Shown here: positions 32,814 through 41,829 of the stretch, piece after piece | Position numbering within the stretch: the first letter of the stretch is position 1 | Layout of the letters: each line of letters opens with the position of its first letter | NCBI GenBank assembly: GCA_023387655.1 | Contig: JAEWHR010000090.1 | Coordinates: 1-48,720, forward strand | Origin: Bacillota bacterium | Lineage (GTDB): Bacteria > Bacillota > Clostridia > Lachnospirales > Lachnospiraceae | Direction: 5' to 3' | Length of the DNA: 48,720 bases | Translations under genes and position numbers: made by a program | The notes under the pieces: model-generated | The model's input: only the letters and a program-made list of their open reading frames with translations | Told to the model about the DNA's origin: nothing | Database searches by the model: none

Positions 32814-33527
32814 ATGAAAGATATCGTCACGTCAGTACAATTAGTGATTTCTAGTCTTGGTGGTTGTCTTGGGTGGTTTCTAGGTGGTACCGATGGTTTT
32901 TTATATGCATTATTATTTTTTATTATTGTTGATTATTTGACCGGTGTTATGGTTGCAATCTTGCAGCATAAGGTATCAAGTAGGGTTGGATTTCGAGGAA
33001 TATTTAAGAAGGTTGTTATCTTATGCCTTGTTGGGATAGGCCATATCTTAGATACAAATGTTGTTCGTAGTGGCAATATTATGAGAACTGCAATTATTTT
33101 CTTCTATTTATCAAATGAGGGAATTAGTATCTTAGAGAATGTTGCAATTATTGGATTGCCTGTGCCTAAAAAATTACTAGATGTTCTCATAGCATTGAAA
33201 TCAAAAAATAGTGAAGAGGTTGTGGACATAGAAAAAATAGGAGAAGCTATAGAGAGTAATAAAGAGGAGTTAGAAGAAAACAAGAAAGAGGATAAAGAAA
33301 ATGTGGAGAAACATATTGGAGAGAAACAAAATTCAGAGAAGCAAAACTTAGAGAAATATATTGGAGAGAAACAAAACTTAGAGAAGCAATATTTCGGGAG
33401 ATATTATGGAGAAAAATATAAAATAGAGAAACATAAAAGAGAAAAACATAAAAGAGAAAAACATATAGGTTATAGGACAGAAGACAATGATGAATATAAA
33501 AAATATAGAAAATATAAAAAGGATTAA
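32814..33527 (+). CDS. Holin-like membrane protein (phage holin family 4) with repetitive charged tail
   Basis: Residues 1 to about 140 form a holin of the toxin-secretion/phage-lysis type, with three or four helices including FLYALLFFIIVDYLTGVMVAIL and the loop KVSSRVGFRGIFKKVVILCLVGIGHILD. The family is usually about 140 residues. The extra tail (about 141-237) is almost entirely Glu, Lys, His, Asn, Gln and Tyr, with recurring EKHIGEKQN and EKHKREKHK units. AGGAGGGGG precedes the ATG. No phage gene or endolysin is adjacent, so it is not part of a prophage here. Role unknown. Confidence 0.85.
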   Translation: MKDIVTSVQLVISSLGGCLGWFLGGTDGFLYALLFFIIVDYLTGVMVAILQHKVSSRVGFRGIFKKVVILCLVGIGHILDTNVVRSGNIMRTAIIFFYLSNEGISILENVAIIGLPVPKKLLDVLIALKSKNSEEVVDIEKIGEAIESNKEELEENKKEDKENVEKHIGEKQNSEKQNLEKYIGEKQNLEKQYFGRYYGEKYKIEKHKREKHKREKHIGYRTEDNDEYKKYRKYKKD

Positions 33528-33568
33528 AATACTGATAACATTTCCTATATATATTACGAATTTAATAA

Positions 33569-33600
33569 CCCAGAAAGATCTGTAACAGGTCTTTTCTGGG
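33569..33600 (+). terminator. Hairpin between the holin-like gene and argG
   Basis: CCCAGAAAGATCT (from 33569) pairs with AGGTCTTTTCTGGG (ending 33600) with one bulge. It lies between convergent genes; T-richness downstream on plus is modest, so it may serve either strand. Confidence 0.65.
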
Positions 33601-33618
33601 CTATTATGCATTTATTTT

Positions 33619-34845
33619 TTACTTATTATTTTTTTCTACTTCAGCCATTTTCATTGCGCGAACTTTTAATGAAAGTCCAAATAGATTAATGAATCCTTCT
33701 GCATCGTGATGATTATATAATTCACCAGTAGTGAAAGAGGCAATGCTTTCATTGTAGAGAGAATATGGAGATGTAGTACCTTGCTTAATAATATTTCCTT
33801 TGTAAAGTTTTAATTTGACTTCACCAGTTACATATTCTTGCGTTACCTCAACAAAAGCTTGAAGAGCTTCACGGAGAGGAGTGAACCATTTTCCTTCATA
33901 TACAACATCGGCAAATTTATTAGCAATTTCTTTTTTACAAGACAGAGTTGCTCGGTCTAAGATCAATTCCTCAAGCTGGGTATGAGCTTCCATCAAGATT
34001 GTTCCACCAGGAGTTTCATATACACCACGAGATTTCATACCAACTACACGGTTTTCAACGATATCAACAATACCTATACCATGCTTACCTCCAAGCGTAT
34101 TTAATTCCTCAATAATTTCTGAAGTTTTCATTTTCTTACCATTGAGAGCGACTGGAATACCTTTTTCAAAAGTTAAGCTTAAGGTTTCTGATTCATTTGG
34201 TGCTTTTTCTGGAGTTACACCGAGTACAAGTAAATGATCATAATTAGGAGCATTTGCAGGATCTTCTAACTCTAAACCTTCATGGCTTATATGCCATAAG
34301 TTTCGATCGCGGCTATAACTATGGCTTGCATCAAAAGGCAAATCGATTCCATGAGCTTTGCAATATTCAATTTCATCTTCTCTAGACTGCATTTTCCATG
34401 TATCATTACATCTCCAAGGAGCAATGATCTTTAAATCTGGAGCAAGTGCCTTAATTCCTAATTCAAAGCGAACCTGGTCATTTCCTTTACCAGTAGCACC
34501 GTGGCATATAGCAACTGCATTTTCCGCTCTAGCAACTTCTACTAATTTTTTTGCGATAATTGGTCGAGCCATTGAAGTACCAAGAAGGTATTTGTTTTCA
34601 TAAATGGCACCAGCTTTTACACATGGCATTACGTATTCATCAACAAATTCATCGGTTACATGTTCTATGTATAATTTTGTTGCACCCGATAGCTTTGCTC
34701 TTTCTTCTAGCCCGTCTAATTCATTCCCCTGTCCCACATCGATACAGCAGCAAACTACATCGTAATCGTAATTTTCCTTTAACCATGGAATGATAGCAGT
34801 GGTATCAAGTCCACCTGAATATGCTAATATAACTTTTTCTTTCAT
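33619..34845 (-). CDS. argG: Argininosuccinate synthase
   Basis: This 408-residue cytoplasmic enzyme condenses citrulline and aspartate with ATP to argininosuccinate. The N-terminal P-loop AYSGGLDTT is at residues 8-16, with CHGATGKGNDQVRFE and SYSRDRNLWHISHEG further in, matching the family at full length. The ATG at 34845 has AAGGAGG upstream and is preferred over 34875. The gene is transcribed away from PAP2, maf and the argCJBD operon 2 kb away. argH, argF and carAB are not in the window. Its promoter resembles that of argC, suggesting shared arginine control. Confidence 0.97.
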   Translation of the reverse strand: MKEKVILAYSGGLDTTAIIPWLKENYDYDVVCCCIDVGQGNELDGLEERAKLSGATKLYIEHVTDEFVDEYVMPCVKAGAIYENKYLLGTSMARPIIAKKLVEVARAENAVAICHGATGKGNDQVRFELGIKALAPDLKIIAPWRCNDTWKMQSREDEIEYCKAHGIDLPFDASHSYSRDRNLWHISHEGLELEDPANAPNYDHLLVLGVTPEKAPNESETLSLTFEKGIPVALNGKKMKTSEIIEELNTLGGKHGIGIVDIVENRVVGMKSRGVYETPGGTILMEAHTQLEELILDRATLSCKKEIANKFADVVYEGKWFTPLREALQAFVEVTQEYVTGEVKLKLYKGNIIKQGTTSPYSLYNESIASFTTGELYNHHDAEGFINLFGLSLKVRAMKMAEVEKNNK

Positions 34846-34921
34846 AATATTATCCTCCTTAAACAAATATATCACGCTTTAGAATGTATATCCATGCATG
34901 AATTTTATCTTATAATTTATA

Positions 34922-34950
34922 AATATACATCAAATTTAAAAAATATGCAA
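34922..34950 (-). promoter_or_regulatory. argG promoter
   Basis: On the minus strand, TTGCAT (34950-34945), 17 bases, TATATT (34927-34922). The -35 box and spacing equal those of the argC promoter. AT-rich partial palindromes downstream (TGCATGGATATACATT, 34883-34898) could bind ArgR. Confidence 0.5.
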
Positions 34951-35006
34951 TCCTAAATTTAAGAAAGTTTTAATTTTTTCTTAGAATATGTTTAAGAGTT
35001 ATTTAG

Positions 35007-35035
35007 TTGTTTCATTCCTTAGTCTATGATAGAAT
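35007..35035 (+). promoter_or_regulatory. Candidate promoter of the PAP2 gene
   Basis: TTGTTT (35007-35012), 17 bases, TAGAAT (35030-35035), with a leader of about 65 bases. Confidence 0.5.
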
Positions 35036-35106
35036 ATTAACTTAGAGATTGCAAAATATTAGAAAAATGTGGCATAAGACATGCAATCAAGAAAGGGACA
35101 TTAAGA

Positions 35107-35778
35107 ATGAAACAAATTTTTAAGAAGTATAATCATGCCTGGGTATTGCTGTATACGTTTATTTACTTAATCTGGTTTTTCTATTTGAGTCAAGCTAATA
35201 TTGATTCATATCATTTAGTAAAATCAAGTTTAGATGACAAGATACCATTTATTGAATGGTTCATTATTCCATATTACATATGGTTTCCTTATGTACCAGT
35301 GGTTATCGCTTATTTCTTCTTAACTTCCAAAGAAGAATTTTATCGTTGCACAGGATTTTTATTTATTGGTATGACAATCTGTCTGATTGCTTATACTATT
35401 TATCCAACTGGAATTAATTTTCAACATGATTTAGATTCTCTTGGACGAAGTAATTTTATGATTGATATGACTCGTTTCATTTATAGTGTCGATCCGGGCA
35501 CGAATGTCTGCCCAAGTATTCATTGTTACAATTCCATTGGTTTATCAATTGCCATAATTAAAAGCAAACGACTTGGTAAATCGAAACTTATTGTTATAGG
35601 ATCCATTGTTTTAAGTACCTTAATCTGTATGTCAACAGTTTTTGTAAAACAACATTCTATTATTGATGTATATTTTGCTATTGGACTTGCTGTTATTATG
35701 TATCTTATTGTATATGTTCCAAATTATGAGCGAATATTTAAAAAGCGTAAATTAGAGGTTTTAGAGGCTAGAGAGTAA
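35107..35778 (+). CDS. PAP2-family membrane phosphatase/phosphotransferase
   Basis: This 223-residue protein has about six membrane helices and the PAP2 signature: CPSIHCYNS with H139, then VKQHSIIDV with H183 and D187. The first motif, usually KxxxxxxRP, is not obvious; the region PTGINF (100-105) resembles the variant in inositolphosphotransferase-like members. It would dephosphorylate or exchange head groups on lipid phosphates. An AAAGGGA site precedes the ATG. It stands alone between argG and maf. Confidence 0.82.
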   Translation: MKQIFKKYNHAWVLLYTFIYLIWFFYLSQANIDSYHLVKSSLDDKIPFIEWFIIPYYIWFPYVPVVIAYFFLTSKEEFYRCTGFLFIGMTICLIAYTIYPTGINFQHDLDSLGRSNFMIDMTRFIYSVDPGTNVCPSIHCYNSIGLSIAIIKSKRLGKSKLIVIGSIVLSTLICMSTVFVKQHSIIDVYFAIGLAVIMYLIVYVPNYERIFKKRKLEVLEARE

Positions 35779-35945
35779 AAGATAAATCTTATATTCAAAA
35801 ATTTTGTGCCTACGCTAAAAATCGTACAAGTATTATTGAAACAAACTTAGGATGCTAATAGAAATAAAATAATAAGGCGAATAATTATTATTAGTATATT
35901 TATAAAGCAGTGGAAGTGTGAAAATTAATATTGATATTCACAAAT

Positions 35946-35972
35946 AAGTTTGTGCTTGTGCACCACAAACTT
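35946..35972 (+). other. Short perfect hairpin in the maf leader
   Basis: AAGTTTGTG (35946-35954) pairs with CACAAACTT (35964-35972) around a nine-base loop. No T-run follows; it may mark the end of the PAP2 transcript or a leader stem of maf. Confidence 0.5.
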
Positions 35973-36029
35973 CACCATATTCATTGTTTAAACACAAGAA
36001 AAAGAACGTGCGCAAGAATGGGGTTTTTA

Positions 36030-36632
36030 ATGTATCAAATAGTATTAGCTTCAGGTTCTCCAAGAAGAAAAGAAATCTTATCCCAGGTTGGTATCAAATT
36101 TACTGTTAACGTAAGTAATAAAGAAGAAATAACATCACATACAACACCAGAAAATATTGTGATGGAGCTTTCTAAGATTAAGGCTTGTGATGTTGCAAAT
36201 CATTACGCCGTGGATACAATCATTATTGGTTCCGATACAATCGTAGCATATCAAAATCAAATCCTTGGAAAGCCAAGGAATGAAGAACATGCAAAAGAAA
36301 TGTTACAATTGCTATCTGGAAAAACACATGAAGTATATACTGGCGTAACTGTAATTTTAAAAAATGAATTAGGAGAAGTAACAGAGCGAACGTTTTATGA
36401 AGTATCAAAGGTTTCGTTTTCAGAGCTTACGATAGAAGATATTATGGATTATATTATGTCTAAGGAGCCAATGGATAAAGCAGGAGCTTATGCAATTCAA
36501 GGAAGATTTGCAGCGCATGTTACAAGGATTGAGGGGGATTACTATACGATTGTTGGTCTTCCGATTGCTAGACTATATCAAGAGGTAAAGAAGTTAGGGG
36601 TTGACCTTATTCGGAATCAGGAATTAATATAG
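36030..36632 (+). CDS. maf: Maf-family nucleoside triphosphate pyrophosphatase
   Basis: This 200-residue cytoplasmic enzyme hydrolyses non-canonical or pyrimidine nucleoside triphosphates. It begins MYQIVLASGSPRRKEIL, the conserved substrate loop; SDTIVAYQNQILGKPRN (about 70-86) and AGAYAIQG (about 152-159) are further Maf motifs. The ATG at 36030 follows GGGG; an upstream frame from 35931 reads as non-homologous sequence. In other Firmicutes maf neighbours radC and mreB, but not here. A terminator follows. Confidence 0.92.
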   Translation: MYQIVLASGSPRRKEILSQVGIKFTVNVSNKEEITSHTTPENIVMELSKIKACDVANHYAVDTIIIGSDTIVAYQNQILGKPRNEEHAKEMLQLLSGKTHEVYTGVTVILKNELGEVTERTFYEVSKVSFSELTIEDIMDYIMSKEPMDKAGAYAIQGRFAAHVTRIEGDYYTIVGLPIARLYQEVKKLGVDLIRNQELI

Positions 36633-36694
36633 TTGATAGAGATATTGTATAATATTTGTTATCATAATTTTTATATATTTCTTTAAATCATTAT

Positions 36695-36730
36695 CAGCAC
36701 ATAGAAGCAATTCTTATGTGCTGTTTTTTT
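36695..36730 (+). terminator. Rho-independent terminator after maf
   Basis: CAGCACATAGAA (from 36695) pairs with TTCTTATGTGCTG (ending 36722) with one bulge and a GCAA loop, followed by eight T residues. Confidence 0.92.
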
Positions 36731-36794
36731 GATTAATTTTAAATTTGGTTATTAAAGATATAATTAATAATTATAAGTAAACTTTAAAAAACAC

Positions 36795-36829
36795 TTGCAT
36801 AATATACATTATGGATGTATAATTATTAA
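36795..36829 (+). promoter_or_regulatory. argC promoter overlapped by ARG-box-like sequences
   Basis: TTGCAT (36795-36800), 17 bases, TATAAT (36818-36823). Two AT-rich partial palindromes, TGCATAATATACATTA (36796-36811) and TGTATAATTATTAA (36816-36829), lie about 19 bp apart centre to centre. They resemble the paired ARG boxes bound by ArgR/AhrC, so arginine repression is inferred. Confidence 0.6.
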
Positions 36830-36944
36830 AACTTTTGAATATTTTACCTTGTAAGAGTAAGGAAAAAATACAAAGTAATAAAAATACTTATTAAAAATAA
36901 TGGTTATAAAAGACACACTCATGAATATCAGAATGGAGGTTATT

Positions 36945-37985
36945 ATGATAAAAGTTGGTATTATTGGATCTACCGGTTATGCAGGTCAGGAGTTAGTACG
37001 AATTCTCCTGCAGCATAAAGATGTTTCTATTGTCTGGTATGGATCGAAGAGTTACATAGATAAAAAATACTCAGAAGTATTTCAGAATATGTTTCAATTA
37101 GTGGAGGAAAGTTGTCTCGAAGATAATATAGAGGAGCTTGCAAATCAAGTGGACGTCATCTTTACAGCAACTCCGCAAGGATTTTGTTCCTCACTTATGA
37201 ATGAGGATATCTTATCGAAAGTAAAAGTAATTGATTTAAGTGCAGACTATCGAATCAAGGACGTTAAGACTTATGAAGATTGGTATGGAATAAAGCACAG
37301 TAGTCCGGAGCTAATAAAAGAAGCAGTATACGGATTATGTGAGATAAATCGAGAGGATATAAAAAAAGCTCGTTTAGTAGCTAATCCTGGATGTTATCCT
37401 ACTTGTTCAATTTTAGCAATATACCCTCTTATAAAGGAAAAAATTATTGAGCCTGATAGTATTATTATAGATGCGAAGTCAGGTACTTCAGGAGCTGGCA
37501 GAGGTGCAAAACTTGATAATCTTTATTGTGAAGTAAATGAAAATATTAAAGCTTATGGTGTTAGTACACACCGCCATACTCCTGAGATTGAAGAACAACT
37601 TTCCTATGCAGCGATAGAGAATCTAACAGTTAATTTTACCCCTCATTTAGTACCTATGAATCGAGGAATTTTAATAACTGCTTACGGAAAATTAAAGAAA
37701 AGTGTTACATATGAAGAACTGAAAGAGATATATGATAAATATTATGAAAAGGAATATTTTGTTCGTGTATTAGAAAAAGGGATGACCCCGGAAACTCGTT
37801 GGGTAGAAGGTAGTAATTTCGTTGATGTTAATTTCGTGATTGATAAACGTACCAGCCGAATTATTATGATGGGAGCAATGGATAATTTGGTGAAAGGTGC
37901 AGCAGGTCAGGCGGTTCAGAATATGAACCTAATGTTTGGGCTACCAGAACAAGAGGGACTTAAACTGGTTCCAATGTTTCCGTAG
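36945..37985 (+). CDS. argC: N-acetyl-gamma-glutamyl-phosphate reductase
   Basis: This 346-residue enzyme catalyses the NADPH-dependent third step of arginine synthesis, reducing N-acetylglutamyl phosphate to the semialdehyde. The Rossmann start VGIIGSTGYAGQELVRIL, catalytic C150 in NPGCYPTCS, and HRHTPEIEEQL with the catalytic His are all present at normal length. ATG 36945 follows GGAGG; an upstream ATG at 36921 was passed over. It is first in argC-argJ-argB-argD. Confidence 0.97.
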   Translation: MIKVGIIGSTGYAGQELVRILLQHKDVSIVWYGSKSYIDKKYSEVFQNMFQLVEESCLEDNIEELANQVDVIFTATPQGFCSSLMNEDILSKVKVIDLSADYRIKDVKTYEDWYGIKHSSPELIKEAVYGLCEINREDIKKARLVANPGCYPTCSILAIYPLIKEKIIEPDSIIIDAKSGTSGAGRGAKLDNLYCEVNENIKAYGVSTHRHTPEIEEQLSYAAIENLTVNFTPHLVPMNRGILITAYGKLKKSVTYEELKEIYDKYYEKEYFVRVLEKGMTPETRWVEGSNFVDVNFVIDKRTSRIIMMGAMDNLVKGAAGQAVQNMNLMFGLPEQEGLKLVPMFP

Positions 37986-38046
37986 ATTTTGTATTCATAA
38001 TTTTACTTGATTAGACAATCATTTCGTGATAACTATTTCAATCAGC

Positions 38047-38141
38047 ACAATAACTTTTAATTGAAGATAAAAGAAAGTGATATACGGTAGAGGTTATATG
38101 TAATGAGGTAGAGTTTATAATTTTCTATTAAAAGTTATTGT
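38047..38141 (+). repeat. Perfect 15-bp inverted repeat between argC and argJ
   Basis: ACAATAACTTTTAAT (38047-38061) and ATTAAAAGTTATTGT (38127-38141) are exact inverted copies with a 65-base loop. They fill the 215-base gap in the arg operon, with no T-run, so a long-range mRNA stem or a protein site is possible. Confidence 0.7.
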
Positions 38142-38200
38142 CCTCAATATGGATTTAATCAAATTTAAAGATAAGGCATTGGTAAGAAAGGAAAACAATT

Positions 38201-39421
38201 ATGGAGATTATTCAGGGTGGTGTTACAGCAGCGATAGGATTTCAGGCGTCAGGTATCTATTCTGGGATAAAGAAGAAGAGAAAAGATATGGCATTAGTAT
38301 ATAGTACTGTTCCAGCGATTGGTGCAGGAGTGTTTACAACAAATATAGTAAAGGCAGCACCTGTAAAATGGGATATAAATTTATTAAAGCAAAACAATCC
38401 AATACAGGCGGTTGTACTAAATAGCGGAGTTGCAAATGCATGTACCGGTATACTCGGTGATATTAACAATGAGAAGATGGCAAAAGCGGTAGCAAAAGCT
38501 CTATCGCTGGAGGTGAATACGATATTAACAGCGTCTACTGGTGTTATTGCAAAACAATTACCTATAGATGTTATTGAAGCAGGGGCCAAAATACTAGTAA
38601 ATGAATTATCGGATACAAAAGAAGCCGGTTTATTGGCAGCAGAAGCAATCATGACAACTGATACGACATCAAAGGAATGTGCAGTCACTATCTTTTTAGG
38701 TGAGAAAAAGGTAACCGTGGGTGGTATGAGTAAAGGTTCTGGTATGATTCATCCCAATATGGCAACGATGCTTGGAGTCGTAACTACAGATGCATCCATT
38801 AGTAAAGAAATGCTTCAAGAAATAGTAAGTACGGACGTACTTGATACCTTTAATATGATTTCAGTAGATAGAGATACTTCGACGAATGATTCTCTTATGG
38901 TAATGGCAAATGGCCTTGCAGAAAATAAAATGATTACGGAAAAAAATGAAGACTACTATTTATTTTATGAAGCTTTCCATTATGTAACAGAGACTCTAGC
39001 GAAAATGATGGCTGGAGATGGTGAGGGAGCAACGAAACTCCTAGAGGTTTCTGTCATTAATGCAACTACTAAGGAGCAGGCCGTTACACTTAGTAAATCA
39101 ATTATAACATCCAATCTTGTTAAAACAGCTGTATTTGGAAATGATGCAAATTGTGGTAGAATTTTATGCGCGATGGGGTATGCTGGCGTTGAATTTGATC
39201 CAGATAAGGTGGATCTATATATTGAAAGTAGTTTTGGTAAACTTAAATTAGTCGAAGATGGTATGGCAACAGATTACTCTGAAGAAATAGCTACGAAGAT
39301 ACTTTCTGATAAAGAGGTTACAGCAATAGCAGATATGAAACTTGGTACCGCTTCTGCAACGGCATGGGGCTGTGATCTTACTTACGATTATGTAAAAATC
39401 AATGCAGATTATCGTTCTTAA
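38201..39421 (+). CDS. argJ: Bifunctional glutamate N-acetyltransferase / ornithine acetyltransferase
   Basis: This 406-residue enzyme recycles the acetyl group from N-acetylornithine to glutamate (and may also use acetyl-CoA). Auto-cleavage occurs at KGSGMIHPNMATMLG, between A188 and the nucleophile T189, giving alpha and beta chains. The end KINADYRS matches the family. AAGGAAAAC upstream is a moderate ribosome site. Presence of argJ means the cyclic acetyl pathway, so no argE is needed. Confidence 0.97.
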   Translation: MEIIQGGVTAAIGFQASGIYSGIKKKRKDMALVYSTVPAIGAGVFTTNIVKAAPVKWDINLLKQNNPIQAVVLNSGVANACTGILGDINNEKMAKAVAKALSLEVNTILTASTGVIAKQLPIDVIEAGAKILVNELSDTKEAGLLAAEAIMTTDTTSKECAVTIFLGEKKVTVGGMSKGSGMIHPNMATMLGVVTTDASISKEMLQEIVSTDVLDTFNMISVDRDTSTNDSLMVMANGLAENKMITEKNEDYYLFYEAFHYVTETLAKMMAGDGEGATKLLEVSVINATTKEQAVTLSKSIITSNLVKTAVFGNDANCGRILCAMGYAGVEFDPDKVDLYIESSFGKLKLVEDGMATDYSEEIATKILSDKEVTAIADMKLGTASATAWGCDLTYDYVKINADYRS

Positions 39422-39571
39422 GAATCTTTAGATAGAGTTTCATCTTAAGAACTTACTGAAATCAAGTTGATATCAATATCTTAACTAACGGTATTAATAA
39501 GAACGTTTAAGAAGCTGTTTCATTAATATGTAACGAAATAATGACATAAATAGATAATAAGGGGACTTCAT

Positions 39572-40474
39572 ATGGAACAAATATTAGTAAAGGCACAAAC
39601 CTTAATAGAGGCTTTGCCATATATTCAAAAATTCAATAATAAAAAGGTTGTTGTTAAATACGGTGGAAGCGCTATGCTTGACCCGGAACTTGAACTAAAT
39701 GTAATAAAGGACGTTGTATTATTAAAATTAGTTGGAATGCAGCCAATTATCGTACATGGGGGAGGTAAGGAGATTAGCAAATGGGTTTCCTTACTTGGTC
39801 ATGAATCAAAATTCGTCGAAGGACTTCGTGTTACTGATGAAGTAACAATGGAAGTAGCTGAAATGGTACTAGGTAAAGTAAACAAGCACTTAGTTCAGAT
39901 GGTACAACAACTGGGAGTAAAAGCAGTTGGCATTAGTGGCAAAGACGGAGCCACACTTTGCTGTGAAAAGAAGCTTGTGAATGGTGAAGAAATAGGGTTT
40001 GTTGGTAATATAACAGAGGTTAATACGGATTTAATTGATACTTTAATTAAAAATGATTTCATTCCGATTATTGCGCCAATTGGTCTTGATAAGGATTTTT
40101 TAGCGTATAACATTAATGCCGATGATGCAGCATGTGCAGTTGCTACTGCAATAGGAGCTGAAAAATTAGCATTTTTAACGGACATAGAGGGTGTTTATCA
40201 GAATCCAGAAGATAAATCTTCCTTAATTTCGGTATTAACCTTAGAGAAAGCGGATGAATTAATACAAGAAGGATTTATCGGTGGTGGGATGTTACCAAAA
40301 CTTAAGAATTGTATTGATGCAGTCAGAAGTGGGGTATCAAGAGTCCATATCTTAGATGGTAGAAGGGAGCATTGTCTCTTGCTTGAGTTTTTTACAAACA
40401 AAGGAATTGGAACTGCGATTATTAATGATGAATCGATTTTATATGAACATGAAAATACAAAACAGGAGGGATGA
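39572..40474 (+). CDS. argB: N-acetylglutamate kinase
   Basis: This 300-residue amino-acid kinase phosphorylates N-acetylglutamate. KYGGSAM (29-35) and HGGGKEIS (about 64-71) bind ATP phosphates; NINADDAA is the acceptor-side motif. The N-terminal extension before KVVVKYGG (about 25 residues) is typical of arginine-feedback-sensitive forms, which carry an N-terminal helix. GGGG precedes the ATG. argD begins at its stop codon. Confidence 0.97.
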   Translation: MEQILVKAQTLIEALPYIQKFNNKKVVVKYGGSAMLDPELELNVIKDVVLLKLVGMQPIIVHGGGKEISKWVSLLGHESKFVEGLRVTDEVTMEVAEMVLGKVNKHLVQMVQQLGVKAVGISGKDGATLCCEKKLVNGEEIGFVGNITEVNTDLIDTLIKNDFIPIIAPIGLDKDFLAYNINADDAACAVATAIGAEKLAFLTDIEGVYQNPEDKSSLISVLTLEKADELIQEGFIGGGMLPKLKNCIDAVRSGVSRVHILDGRREHCLLLEFFTNKGIGTAIINDESILYEHENTKQEG

Positions 40475-40476
40475 GG

Positions 40477-41655
40477 ATGGAACATATTATAAACCAACAA
40501 GAAAAAGTTCTGATGCATACTTATAATCGTTATCCTGTTGTATTAGATCATGGAGAGGGAGTCTATCTTTACGATACAAGCGGGAAAAAATATCTTGATT
40601 TTGTTTCTGGAATAGCAGTATTTGCACTTGGTTACGCCAATCAAGAATATAATAATGCACTAAAATCCCAAATCGATAAGTTGATTCATACTTCAAATTA
40701 TTTTTATAATGAACAAACTTTAGCTGCTGCGAAGAAATTAACGAAAGCAACTAGAATGGACCGTGTATTTTTTACGAATAGTGGTACGGAAGCAATAGAA
40801 GGTGCCATAAAACTAGCGAGAAAATATTATTATAAGAAGTATGGAAAAGCAGATAGTGAGATAATTGCCATGGAGCACTCTTTTCACGGTCGAAGCATGG
40901 GAGCATTATCGGTAACTGGGACAAAAAAATACAGAGATGCTTTTGAACCATTGATTGGTGGAGCTATATTTGTCCCTTATAATAATCTGATGGAATTAAA
41001 AAGCAAAATCACAGAGAAGACATGTGCCATATTAATGGAAACAGTACAAGGAGAGGGTGGGATCTACCCAGCGGATGTGGAGTATTTAAAAGAGGTACGT
41101 AAGATCTGTGATGATAAAGACATTTTACTGATTTTAGATGAAATTCAATGTGGGATGGGACGCTGTGGTACTATGTTTGCTTATGAACAATATGAAATCT
41201 ATCCAGATATTGTTACTACTGCGAAAGCACTAGGGTGCGGGGTACCTGTTGGAGCATTTGCATCGAAAGAATTTGTAGCTAATGCTCTAGAACTTGGTGA
41301 TCATGGAACTACCTATGGCGGAAACCCTCTGGCCACAGCTGCTGTTTCTAAAGTTTTTGACTTATTTGAGCAGGAACAGATATTAGCGAATGTAAAAGTT
41401 GTGGGGGACTATTTGCAAGAGAAATTACAAGAAATTGTAATGGAGAATGATGCGATTGTTGCCTTAAGAGGCAAAGGAATGATGCTTGGCTTAGAATTCA
41501 ATATTCCGGTCAAAGATATTATTGCAAAGGCATTAGAGAAGAACCTTATTTTAATATCAGCTGGAACACACGTGATTAGATTCTTACCACCGTTAATTAT
41601 AGAGAAGAAGCACGTAGATGAAATGATATCTATTTTTAAGGAATGTATAAAATGA
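40477..41655 (+). CDS. argD: Acetylornithine aminotransferase
   Basis: This 392-residue PLP enzyme converts N-acetylglutamate semialdehyde to N-acetylornithine. Key elements are NSGTEAIEGAIKLAR (PLP phosphate), EHSFHGRSMGALS, ILDEIQCGMGR, and K250 in TTAKALGCGVPVGAF, which forms the Schiff base. AGGAGGG lies six bases before ATG 40477; an ATG at 40471 forms an ATGA overlap with argB but sits against the ribosome site. It is last in the arg operon, followed by repeats and a terminator. Confidence 0.96.
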   Translation: MEHIINQQEKVLMHTYNRYPVVLDHGEGVYLYDTSGKKYLDFVSGIAVFALGYANQEYNNALKSQIDKLIHTSNYFYNEQTLAAAKKLTKATRMDRVFFTNSGTEAIEGAIKLARKYYYKKYGKADSEIIAMEHSFHGRSMGALSVTGTKKYRDAFEPLIGGAIFVPYNNLMELKSKITEKTCAILMETVQGEGGIYPADVEYLKEVRKICDDKDILLILDEIQCGMGRCGTMFAYEQYEIYPDIVTTAKALGCGVPVGAFASKEFVANALELGDHGTTYGGNPLATAAVSKVFDLFEQEQILANVKVVGDYLQEKLQEIVMENDAIVALRGKGMMLGLEFNIPVKDIIAKALEKNLILISAGTHVIRFLPPLIIEKKHVDEMISIFKECIK

Positions 41656-41668
41656 GTGAAAGTAATAA

Positions 41669-41806
41669 TCAGAAGGAATAGGGGGAAGAAATACGCAGAA
41701 GGAAAACTCAGAAGGAAAACTCAGAAGGAAAACTCAGAAGGAATAATCAGAAGAATTAATAAAAGGAATATCAGAAGGAATAATTTGAAGTATTAATCAG
41801 AAGAAA
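41669..41806. repeat. 13-bp tandem repeat array after argD
   Basis: The unit CAGAAGGAAAACT occurs as three exact copies (41696-41734), then variants CAGAAGGAATAAT and CAGAAGAATTAAT, with looser copies from 41669 and out to 41806. A 13-bp unit shifts frame each copy, so it is not coding. Most copies carry AGAAGGA, a Shine-Dalgarno-like string. Confidence 0.9.
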
Positions 41807-41829
41807 TATTAAAAATAGAAGTTTAACTT

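Noticed and set aside
32814..33527. Prophage remnant suggested by the holin-like protein
   Set aside because: No endolysin, tail, integrase or attachment-site repeats surround it; flanks are ordinary metabolic genes.
38257..38688. 143-codon antisense ORF
   Set aside because: It lies wholly inside argJ in the opposite strand; its hydrophobic content is a shadow of argJ codon pattern and it lacks a start signal.
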